Shown here: in pieces, positions 33,715 through 43,055 of the stretch
How positions within the stretch are numbered: the first letter of the stretch is position 1
Layout: every line of letters begins with the position of its first letter
Origin: Chloranthus sessilifolius
Lineage: Eukaryota > Streptophyta > Magnoliopsida > Chloranthales > Chloranthaceae
Direction: 5' to 3'
NCBI GenBank assembly: GCA_021018995.1
Contig: CM037585.1
Location: 65,970,646-66,034,645, forward strand
Length of the DNA: 64,000 bases
The notes under the pieces: generated by a model
What the model saw: only the letters and a program-made list of their open reading frames with translations
Databases searched by the model: none
What the model was told of the DNA's origin: nothing
Made by a program: the position numbers and the translations under genes

Positions 33715-35535
33715 TGTTGAGAACTAGAAAATACCATGTTTCACCCTTTAACCTGGGCCTTTTAAGTGCTTGTGTTACAGCTAACAATAAAGACAGGCTT
33801 AACCATGAAAGAGCCTAAAAGTGCCAAAAAAGATGATAATCCATGTTGATCCAAAGGAAGAAAGAGAAGGGACAACCTCACGAGCTGTCAAAATACCAAA
33901 ACTGAAGAAGGCAAAGGCCTGGTTGTAACCTGGAAAGTGTGGAGCTATTCGAACAGAAGAATGCACTACAGAGTGCTTTTTGAAAAGAATCTGAACATTT
34001 CGAAAAGAACCTGAACTTTGCGAAAAGAACTCAAAGCTCCAGGCTTAGTTTTCGAAGAGCACCTGAACTCTTCAAAAGGATGTTTGACCTATTCGAAAAG
34101 AAGAGAACTCCTTGCGAACAGAACCTGAACTTTGCGAAAAGAGCTTCAGAAGTCACAGTACTTTGCAAAAAGTTTCCTAAACTATGCGAAATGGTATTCT
34201 GGAGATTCCTAGCATCTGCAAGGGTAATTCAGTAATCTTTTGCACGTGCCCCAATGCATTTAAAAACCCAGGGACATTCCAGAAGATTCTGAGCATGAAG
34301 CAAAGGCATATTCCACCCCATGTGAGCGCCCGAAGATGAAATCAATTGGCGGGAACTTCTAGAAGTTCTAACAGATTTTCGAGTTACATAATAGAATTGA
34401 TGCTTCTGTCATCTGATTGGCTGAACCAAATCAAGCAATTCAGATTGGCCAAAATAGATCTGGATCCTCGTGCTTGACTACCATTGGTTGATACAAATCT
34501 AACCAATTCTGATTGGTCAATACACGTCTGAGCTAGACCTGGGGGAAACTATAAATAGATGAACCATTTGCCCAATTTGGGCATCCAGATTTTGAGTTCC
34601 ATTTCTATTGCCTCATTTCCATTTCAGATAGCTTGTCTGAAATTTCTGTAATAGCCTAGCTTTTATTTGTAACTGAGAGCTGTGAGATGTCTCTGTACTT
34701 CACGTGAGAATTGTATTCAAGACTACAAATCCAAGAGATGTTTAAGTTATGCTCTGTAATTGTAATGGTGAACTTGAAAAGGTTACTGTGAACCGTACGT
34801 TATCAATTGGATTCGTGTTGAGGTGATCTCCTTATTGCACTAGACTCCTTTAGATTTACTGTGTTTCAAGCAACTTCCCTTTATTCATTATCCCTGTGGG
34901 AATTAGTGTTTGTAACCTAATCTTTCACAGCATTTGTAGTGGTATTTCTTGTTCTGAATTGAGGGTTTTGATTAAAGACTATTGGATTGTCTGTGGCCAT
35001 TGAAGTCGACATACCATAGCCATAAGTTTAACTCTAATCCTTGAGTTAGATTACTTCCTCTTGCATCTGTGCTTGTAGCCAGATGAAGATTGGATCATCT
35101 CTCATTTGATCTACATTTATTCTCATTTTGTTTCAAGAACCAAATCAAAGTTAGATATTATTTCTCCATTCTTATTAATTTACATCAAAATCTCCCCAAC
35201 TCAGATCTGGATCACTTAGTTTAATCTTTTCTTTTATCATTTAGTTAATGTGACAAATTCAACCTCCCATCTTATGTGCTTTGTAGATAGGATCAGAGGC
35301 CAGATCTGGTAGCTCAAATCTGGAGGTTTATCTTACATTTTAAATAAATTCTCTGTGGACGATCTTTTACTCACTTACATTTAAAACTTGCTACAATTGG
35401 CCCTGATCTTGCAGGCTAATTTACTTCTCTCTGTGCTGATATTTCTTGATTCTTTTTAATATTCATTATCATTCATCATTCGCAAATCTGTTTTCAAAAC
35501 ACCAATAAATCATGCACACTTAGAAGATATCAACA
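33715..35535 (+). repeat. 3' LTR of A
   Basis: 1821 bp, collinear with 21183-23015. Differences: about 30 bp missing near 33760 after GGGCCTT; the conserved hairpin kept at 34986-35017; a short deletion near 34820. TATA box at 34550-34557. Confidence 0.95.
34986..35017 (+). other. Conserved LTR hairpin, A 3' copy
   Basis: Arms ATTGTCTGT and ACATACCAT. Compared with H (ATGGTCTGT) the left arm has a further substitution; the right arm is identical. In the 5' LTR of A the left arm is deleted. Confidence 0.65.
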
Positions 35536-35540
35536 AGGGT
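35536..35540. repeat. Target-site duplication of A, right copy
   Basis: AGGGT, identical to 21178-21182. Confidence 0.92.
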
Positions 35541-36026
35541 ACAAACCGGGTTCCCACCTGGGGCGAGGTGTGAGGTTTGTGTGTGAGGGAGATATTGAGG
35601 GAATTGTGCAGGGTATGGGTATCTGGACCCAAGATTTGGGCCTTGCTGGGCTTGGGTATTGGATGAGGGATTTGGAGGGGTTTGGTCCATAAGGCCTTGG
35701 GAGGATGAAAAATGGGGTATGTTGGTGAAGGTGGAAAATTGGGCCGAGTTTCGGGTGGATGTGGATGGAATGTGAGACGAATCTGGGATGGACATGGCGG
35801 AGGGAATAGACCTTGTTTGTGAGAATGAAAGGGAGTGGGGTGTCGAATTTTGGGGGTTTTGAGTGGTGGTGGATGGGAAAATGGGCATACCGAAAGATCC
35901 GGTGACAGCAAATGGGGATTGGGTGAGGGGGATGGATGTGAAAACCTCTTCCGTATGGGAATGAGTTGGTGAATGTGGCGGGGATGAATCATGATCAGCG
36001 TATGCTAGATCCACTGCCCACGACAT
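35541..36026 (-). pseudogene. Gag N-terminus of B
   Basis: A minus-strand frame from ATG at 36026, very rich in Ser, Thr and Pro (PPHSPTHSHTEE), as is usual for the variable N-terminus of Tat gag. It is cut at 35541 by A and continues at 21177. The start is the first ATG in the open frame; the true start could lie upstream. Confidence 0.55.
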
Positions 36027-36517
36027 GGCTTTGTTACGGGTGAGGTATGGGTGCCTCGGATGGGGCCCATAAAGCTTTCTCCTTCTTCCCCTATGGGATG
36101 ACGGAGGATAAGGCGGTGCCGTTGTGCAAGCACCACAACAATTTGATTTTTATTTATTATTAATTTTTTTTTGAAATTTTGTAGTTGGATTTTTATGATG
36201 AAGGATTCTGGGGCCTTTGAATTCCCATTTCGGGTGGTATTTGTACCCTAAATAAATCTCGCAGTGAGACCCCGACGCGCTTCGGAAGAATTAAAGGGAA
36301 ACCCTTTGATCTATTGAAGGCACAGAAATCAATGCAAGCAACCCGATCCCCCGAAATGGGCTAAAAAGAAGTTGCCCTCTTTCAATCGGCGGGGGCGTAT
36401 TGGGTGTCGGATAGTGCAAGACCTAATCAGAGGTGCTAAACTACTAAGCGGGGAACTCGAGGGTGTGCAAAAGGCCTCAGATTTTGGGTTGTTCTGCTCA
36501 ATGGGGATCAACCACTT

Positions 36518-36640
36518 TTGGCGCAAGTATTACATGCACCAGACCAACTTTGGTCCAATCTATGCTTGGTGCATCTATTACATGTGCCAATGAAAATCTA
36601 GGGTTTCCAGACTTTGCACGTGTAATAGTTGCGCCAAGCA
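36518..36640. repeat. Palindromic motif cluster in the leader of B
   Basis: Three copies, in both orientations, of a motif close to TTGGCGCAnGTATTACATGC followed by CCA (36518-36541, 36565-36590, 36613-36640). The same motif occurs in the LTR at 38470-38494 and 38544-38570, and at the C insertion point. Confidence 0.7.
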
Positions 36641-37147
36641 AACAGTGAGGTCAGATACCCCACAATAGCAGACCAGCACGCGCAAATTCAGTCTGTTTTT
36701 CTTGGTTTTCTGGAAGTGATGCTTCCGAGGACTGATCTCTTAATTGCAACGGGTCTCTCCTCACCGAACCTAGGGATACAAAGTCGATTCAGGACTACTA
36801 ACACTCTCCCCAAGGGTTTTAAGCTTCGTAACAAGATAGGTTCCCCAACATATATACCTCCGGCGCAAGCGCCTTCTCAGATACAGGATGGGGTGGTACT
36901 TTTTCGGATCATCACCAGTAGGGGCTACTGTCGTACTAAGAATCGGGTGTTTATATCTTTGCCTAGAATTCCCAACCTTTGAAAAATCTACCCCCGTTAA
37001 AAATTCAATTAGATTCCCCTCTTGGTTCAATTTTAATTTCAGTTTTTTAGAGGAATTTTTCTTTTAAGTCCAAAAACGGGTGGTGATGGTCCCGTGCCGC
37101 CTCCAGGGACCGGCGTCCACTGATGAAATATGTTTGCAAAAATGTAC

Positions 37148-37300
37148 AAGCTCATGTAAGCCCACCAAATGGCTAAGGTGTGTAAAAGCGCAAGTAAGCC
37201 CACCTATCGGCTAAGGCATGTAAATGACAGAAAAATAAAGCAATCGTAAGGACGGTGCTCAAGTAGGCCAGCCAATCAGCTAAGGCATGCAAATGACAGG
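37148..37300 (-). repeat. Three-copy direct repeat in the leader of B
   Basis: Copies start near 37148, 37192 and 37260 on the plus strand and share the cores CAAGTAAGCCCACC and GGCTAAGGCATGTAAATGAC. Spacing is 44 and 68 bp. Confidence 0.75.
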
Positions 37301-37444
37301 AAAGTAGGGATAAGTAAAAGCAAAATCGAATTGTAAGGGTGAGTAAAAGAAAAAAAAAATGAAAATGAGAAGAAACACAAGCAAATGTTAGTAAAAAAAA
37401 AGACAAAAAGAAGCCAAATTTCAAGGGGAAGCTCTACTAGCTAC

Positions 37445-37462
37445 TCCCCAGTAGAGTCACAA
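37445..37462 (-). other. Primer binding site of B
   Basis: On the minus strand TTGTGACTCTACTGGGGA, three changes from TGGCGACTCTGCTGGGGA, the tRNA-Arg-type primer site that I know from Ogre/Tat elements. It lies two nucleotides after the LTR end. Confidence 0.65.
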
Positions 37463-37464
37463 TC

Positions 37465-38600
37465 TGTACGACCGTAGATTTTTATCAAACTCGTTGCGAC
37501 GATGCGCACTCTCAAAAAACATAGAGTCGCCACCTGGAGCTTTTGGTGTCCCGGGAAACCTCAAATCAATATTAAATGCACCAAAGTGCCAAATATGACT
37601 CCGATTCACCGGTCCATGCCAAAGGCTTTTGGGTAGGGGCTTCGGTTATCGATCAGGAAGGTGTTAGGCACCTGTAACCTGCTCTAAAATGGTCTCTACT
37701 TATGGCCAAAGATAAAATAAAAATGGAAATAAAAAAGAGTCCTTCCTCTTGCCCGAAGGCACTATGATCCTATTTGTGCCCCTCCGTTCCTATCGAGATT
37801 TCAGCAGCGTAACGGAAAATCTGAGGATAGAGCATAAGTGAAGAAGGTAGAGGAATAGAGGGGAGAGTCAGAGCTCTCGGGCCCTTGTAGCACTGCTGTG
37901 GACCTCTATGTAGGTGCACTTGAGGAGCTTCCGATGACTTGGATGATGGAATGGTGGGTTCTAACCTCTAAAGCTTGCTAGCTAAGGGGAAGGAGAGGTG
38001 GGGTAAGGGGTAGATCACACCTAAACTAAGGGATCTATGATGGAATATAGGGCTCAAAAGCGGTTTTGGAATTCTAGAATTTATGTGGGAAATGGTGCAC
38101 CAAAGGGGAGGAAAACTTTCTTACTCTTTTCTATCTTTTGAAAAAAATTTCAAGCCTTTAATCCAAAGGGGGGGGTCTCTATTTATAGGAAAAGGGTAGG
38201 TTAGGAGGGTGCTTAGAGGTTAATTGGGATTAGCAATTAGGTAATCTCCTAATCTAAGGCTTTCTAGGATTTTGAAAGCTTAGAAATGTGGGCAAGGGGC
38301 TTCAATGGTGGATGATAGGGTGAGGTTTCAAATGACTAATGGGTTGTAAATAGGTAAACATGGGTGCAACAGTCCTAATGAAACCCATCCCAAACTTTGA
38401 GATGGTCAACAAGTCAAACCCCAAAAGCCATTTTCGAGCAAAAATCCATCAGTTACTGTAGTTAAGTCTGACGCATGTATTAGATGCGCCAAGCAGAGCT
38501 ACAGTGTCTGGAAGTCTAGAGCCCGAGGTGGGTCCCACTTGTACTTGGCTCAAGTATTAGATGCACCAAGGCATTTCTGAGAAAAAATGGCTTGGAACAT
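37465..38600 (-). repeat. 5' LTR of B, 3' part
   Basis: On the minus strand the LTR ends GGTCGTACA just before the primer site. It contains GAAGGTGTTAGGCACC (near 37659, plus strand), a string I associate with plant Tat LTRs, and two palindromic motifs. C is inserted at 38600. Confidence 0.75.
38596..38600. repeat. Target-site duplication of C, left copy
   Basis: AACAT, against CACAT at 52840-52844: four of five bases agree. Confidence 0.7.
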
Positions 38601-39156
38601 TGTTGCTAATTCTAAGTGTGCATGATTTATTTGTGTTTTGAAAACAGACTTACAAATGATGAATTGTACTGAATTTGGAAAACTAAAAAGAATAAGAAAA
38701 TATCAGCACAAAGAGAAGATAATTAGCCTGCAAGATCAGGGCCAATTGTAGCAAGTTTTAAATATAAGTGAGTAAAAGATCGTCCACAGGAAATTGATTT
38801 AAAATGTAAGATAAACCTTCAGATCTGAGCTATCAGATCTGACCTCTAATCTTATCTACAAAGCACATAAGATGGGAGGTTAAATTTGTCATATTAACTA
38901 AATGATCAAAGTAAAAATTAAAACTAAATGATCAAAGTAAAAATTAAAACTAAATGATCCAGATCCGAGTTGGAGAGATTTGATGTAAATTAATAAGAAT
39001 GGAGAAATAATATCTAACTTCGATTTAGTACTTGATTGCAAAATGAGAATAAATGTAAAACAAATGAAATATTATCCAATCTTCATCTGGCTACCAGCAC
39101 AGATGCAAGAAAAAGTAATCCAACTCAAGGATTGGAATTGAGTTGGACTTATGGCT

Positions 39157-39188
39157 ATGGTCTGTCCACTTCAATGGACACAGATCAT
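39157..39188 (-). other. Conserved LTR hairpin, C 3' copy
   Basis: Plus-strand arms ATGGTCTGT and ACAGATCAT: eight of nine positions pair, one being a G-T wobble or A-C mismatch depending on strand. The 5' LTR copy is at 51575-51606. Confidence 0.7.
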
Positions 39189-39984
39189 CCAATAGTCTTC
39201 AATTCGAATCCGTGATTCAGAACAAAAAACACCACTACAAATACTGTGAGAAATTAGGTTACAAATGCCAATTCTCACAGGGATAATGAATTAAGGGAAA
39301 TTGCTCTAAAAGTAGTAAATCTAAAGGAATCTAATGAAATAAGGAGATCACAGGGAACTCTTAACACGAATCAAATTGAGAACGTACGGTTCACAACAAC
39401 CTTTTCAAATTCACCATTACAATTATAGAGCACATCTTAAACAACTCTTGGATTTGTAATCTTGAATACAATTCTCACTTGAATTACAAAAGTATCTCAC
39501 AGTTCTCAAGTACAAATAAAAGATAGGATATTACAGAAGTTTCAGACAAGCTATCTGAATTGGAAATGAGGTAATAGAAATGAAACTCAAAATTTGGATA
39601 CCCAAATTGGGCAAATGGTTCGTCTATTTGTAGTTTTCCCCAAGTCCAGCTCAGATGTGTATCAACCAATCAGAATTGATTTGATCTGTATCAACCAATA
39701 GGAGTCGAGCACAAGGATCTAGATCTGTTTTGGCCAATCAGAACTGCTTGATCTGGTTCAGCCAATCAGGTGATAGAAGCATCAATTCTGTTATGTAATT
39801 TAAAAATATGGTTGAGCTTCTAGAAGTTCCTGCCAAGTAATTTCATCTTTGGGTGTTCACATGGAGTGGAATATGCCTTTGGTTCGTGCTCAGAATCTTT
39901 CAAAATGTCCCTGGGTTTTTAAATGCATTGGGGTGCGTGCAGAGATTACTGAATTGCCCTTGCAGATGCTGGGAATCTTCAAGA

Positions 39985-40235
39985 TATCATTTCGCACAGT
40001 TTGGAGAACATTTCGCAAAGTACTGTGACTTCTGAAGCTCTTTTCGCACAGTTCTGGTGTTGGTCGCAAGGAGTTTTCTTCTTTTTGAATAGGTCAGGAT
40101 TCCTTTCGAAGAGTTCAGGTGCTCTTCGAAAAGTAAGCCGGGAGCTTTTAGTTCTTTTCGCAAAGTTCAGGTTCTTTTCGAAAATTTCAAGTTCTTTTCG
40201 AAAAGCATTCTGTTCTGCATTCTTCTGTTCGAATA
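39985..40235 (-). repeat. TTCGAA-core repeats in U3 of C 3' LTR
   Basis: Spaced CTTTTCGCAAAG and CTTTTCGAAAAG motifs. The array in the 5' LTR is at 52405-52620. An 87-codon sense frame crosses the array (see findings). Confidence 0.8.
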
Positions 40236-41356
40236 GCTCCAAACCTCTTTCCAGGTTGAAACCAGGCCTTTGTCCACTTTAGTTTAGGCATTTTGACAGC
40301 CAGTGAGGTTGTTCCTTCTCCTTCTTCCTCCAGATCAACATGGATCATCATCTTTTTAGCACTTTTAGGCTGCTTTCAGGGTTAAGCCTGCCTTTATTGT
40401 TAGCTATAAAATAAACACTTAAAACACTTATTTAGTTCTCTCAAAGGTCTATCAAGACCCAGGTTAAGGGGTGGAAAATGATATTTTCCAGTTCTTAACA
40501 CACCCCCAAACCTAAGCTTTGCTAGTCCCTGAGCAAAGACAAAATTAAAAAAATAGAATGAAAAAACCATTTTTGTAGGCAGCACAGTTGCATTTAGCAT
40601 ATGCAACAAGCCTTTTAAACCCCTAGGTGATCCCTAGTGGAGGAGTGAAGTCTCCTGAGGGTGTTCAGTGAAGGTACCCACAAACTTCTCCAATAAATCA
40701 GTTAATATCAATGCAGTTCTGTTAAAGCAAACTTTTATCCAATCAGATTATCCACACTTGTATCAGGCAAGCAGTAAGAAGATTCTCAAGAAAACATCAG
40801 CTCAAAACTAAAATTCTGCTGTAATTTCTTTTACCATTCACTCAATTTGTGTCAGAAAGTTTTTTTTTTACAAGAAAAATTAATGAAAAGTTTGCCTTCT
40901 ATTTGAGAATCCAGCTTTGATGTTACCCCAAATAATTTGATTTCAAACTCAACTCTCACCAGGGTTTTCACTCATCATGCAAGTAGGAGGGTTGTACTAT
41001 TTCACACAGCTCAAGAGCGATTCTGACCCTCAAATAGGAAATGGTGAGCATAGGCATTGCTTTTCGATTAGAATTCTTGCTCTTTTCACCATAGATTACA
41101 CAAATCCTTATCTCCATGTGACAGCGCAATCCATTTTTGATCAGTAAGGACTTTAACTAAGGTTGTACAGTGGCTTATGGGTGAAATTTATCAATAATAA
41201 AGAGGTGGAATGGAGTTCAAAATTAAGAAGTCAGTCAAGGTAAGGAAGTGTTAGACACACCTTCAATTCATCACAATTTCATTTTCTTCTTTAAATTTTT
41301 AGAGCCAAAGTGGCCATCTTTTTCTCTTTCTCTTTCAAACTTCCAATGAAATGATT

Positions 41357-41380
41357 TCTTTTTTTTTTTTTATATATATA

Positions 41381-41411
<31 letters not shown>

Positions 41412-41413
41412 TC
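41357..41413. repeat. Low-complexity T, TA and TTTA tract
   Basis: A run of T, then (TA)5, then about six TTTA units. At the same place A has a pure A-run (32830-32847) on its sense strand, so slippage expanded a shared A-rich stretch in C. Confidence 0.85.
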
Positions 41414-42100
41414 AAATCAACATTAACTGAAATGCCACATTTCTTCTACTGATACATCATTGCCTTCAATTATTTTTCTTTTTACCAAACTGATACCCAA
41501 CTCTCCTTTCTTCAGCTTCCTTTCCTTTACCTTCTGAATTCTCAGAGTGAGGGTTAGGCTAAATGAGGTTGATGAGGTTGGTTGATGAGGTTTCAATGAA
41601 ATCTTAGATTTATAAAGCTCAACTAGTGTGTATCAAGGGCAGTTTCAAAAGGTGAGGCTTTTTGAAGTTCAAACTATCCAAAAGGAGGCCTTACATCATG
41701 TCTTTAATATCATGATTGCTGTCAAGTTATTTCAATTTGAATATGTGTAACTTCTAGTGCTAGTAAGCAGGTTTAAACAATCCCTAGAGCAGAAAAAATT
41801 GCCAATTCATATCTCCAAAGAATACATTTCAGGCCCAAATCTCACTAGGTGTAGTTTTCTATCAAATTCCTGAGGTATATCATCACTGTTTTCTCTCTTT
41901 TTAGGTTTACTAAAACATCAATTTTCTTTTAAAAATTTTCTGACATTCACTTCATGAAAGTATTGGAATTACACTAAAAATCAGTTTTAAAAAGTTTTAA
42001 CTTCCTCATTTTTCAAAATAACAGGTGTGAAATTACTTTATCTTCAAAAATTCTGCTATGATCATAAGCTGCACTGATGTTAACTAAACTATTGGCAATT

Positions 42101-42145
42101 CTGCCACACCCGCAAACCTATGATGAGCAGTGTCCTCACTGGTCA
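42101..42145 (-). other. Internal polypurine-tract module of C
   Basis: On the minus strand CAGTG-AGGA-CACTG forms a perfect 5-bp hairpin, followed after CTCATC by ATAGGTTTGCGGGTGTGGC. It lies about 150 bp after the end of the third ORF. Confidence 0.65.
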
Positions 42146-42290
42146 GAAGTGCATAAGCACAGAAAAGAACAACAAACAGAAATCATAATGACAGAGAAGA
42201 AAGAAAAGAAATGCACAGTAATTATAAATTAATAAAAGTTACAGAAAAATAGGAATTACATACTAACAAAATAAATATGTACAATGTATT

Positions 42291-43055
42291 CTAATAACTG
42301 GGGTCAAAATCTGTATCATAAGTTGGTTCAATGGGATCAGAACTGGAATCACCGTTAGAGTCAGAACTGGAGTCAGTATTGGAGTCTGAACTCGATTTAG
42401 CTTTCTCCTGGATTGTGGCTTGCAGCTCGGTGTATTCCTCAGATTTGATCTTTTTAGTGAGGCCAATATATTTTGCAAGTCTAGTAGCTCTCAATTTTTC
42501 TTGTTCAAGTTGTGCTTGCAACATGGTAACTTTGTGTTGTTCACTCCTAACCATCTGAAAAGTTTGGCCCAACAGGTCCTGCATCTTCTCTCTTTCAAAT
42601 TTCATGAATAGCTCCAGTTTCCGAATTTGGTCTTCATAAGGGGTTTTGATGTAAGTGTGGAAATCGGAAATCCCCTTAAGGACATCGCGAAAGATGTAAG
42701 GGTTATCTTCCATAGCCCTTTTAAGAGTGGCAAAACGTGGGATGGGAATGGAGTGGTAGGGGACCAGATGTATTCCAGCAATGGGGGAAGGGGAATCTAC
42801 AAGCACTAGTTCAGGGTCAGTTTGTGTGGCTTGAGCAGAGACAGTGGGGATGGGTGTAGGTGAATCCAAAAGTATTGCCTTAGGTTCGAATTGGGTAGCA
42901 TGGTCAGACACAGTGGGGATGGGTGGTACTAAAACTATTACCTCCGGATCTGTTTGGGTTGCTTGGTCAGAAACAGAAGGTACATTCGCTAAGGTGGTTG
43001 TTTGGGGTGTGGAGGCCCAGGTTTGGAGAATGGAATTTATCAGGTGGTTATGCAT
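42291..43055 (-). pseudogene. Third ORF of C, C-terminal part: TQT repeats and coiled coil
   Basis: A 254-codon open frame that continues the third ORF after a frame break near 43050, where A has about 20 more nucleotides. Residues 28-90 are three units of about 22 residues: VSDQATQTDPEV, VSDHATQFEPKA, VSAQATQTDPEL, each followed by a hydrophobic and Pro-rich stretch. Residues about 130-210 are a charged heptad-like helix (KLELFMKFEREKMQDLLGQT, MLQAQLEQEKLRATRLAKYI), very probably a coiled coil. The C-terminus is a Ser/Asp-rich acidic tail. No transmembrane segment. Function unknown. Confidence 0.75.

Larger units (their letters stand above)
21183..35535 (+). mobile_element. Element A: Athila-like LTR retrotransposon, full length
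   Basis: 14,353 bp with both LTRs (21183-23015 and 33715-35535), primer site, gag-pol, repeat spacer, third ORF, 3' noncoding region and polypurine tract, flanked by the duplication AGGGT. The LTRs differ by scattered point changes and a few indels. Gag has stops, the third ORF has frameshifts, and the 910-codon RT-RNase H-integrase frame is open. Inserted in gag of B, on the opposite strand. Family features: DLGA protease, tRNA-Asp primer site, an extra ORF after integrase. Confidence 0.95.
36027..37444 (-). other. 5' leader of B
   Basis: Between primer site and gag. It holds three palindrome-like motifs (36518-36640), a three-copy direct repeat (37148-37300) and GC-rich stretches near 36250-36300. 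The plus-strand frames here (for example 36629-36982) are antisense to the element and I do not support them as genes. Confidence 0.6.
35541..38600 (-). mobile_element. Element B, 5' segment (gag start, leader, primer site, LTR part)
   Basis: Continues B after A is removed. On the minus strand: LTR 38600-37465, primer site, about 1.4 kb leader and the gag N-terminus to 35541. C interrupts the LTR at 38600 and the rest of the LTR lies at 52845-53271. Confidence 0.8.
38601..40500 (-). repeat. 3' LTR of C
   Basis: 1900 bp, bounded on the plus strand by TGTTGCTAAT and TTCTTAACA. It contains a 26-bp direct repeat near 38896-38961, the conserved hairpin at 39157-39188 and TTCGAA repeats at 39985-40235. 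The TATA box is mutated (TACAAATA). It keeps about 80 bp near 40210-40295 that the 5' LTR lacks. Confidence 0.93.
40501..42290 (-). other. 3' noncoding region of C with polypurine tract and conserved block
   Basis: On the minus strand: internal polypurine module (42101-42145), a shared block near 41020-41070, the pre-polypurine block (40560-40700; hairpin GTTGCAT/ATGCAAC at 40587-40607) and the polypurine tract at 40501-40517. A low-complexity tract lies at 41357-41413. No gene seen. Confidence 0.75.

Noticed and set aside
36629-36982. A 117-codon plus-strand frame in the leader of B
   Set aside because: It is antisense to the element, has no recognisable motif, and begins in a region of repeated palindromes. 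Chance frame.
37520-37540. A second primer-site-like string AGAGTCGCCACC in the LTR of B
   Set aside because: It lies inside the LTR and not next to its end; the site at 37445-37462 has the right position and context.
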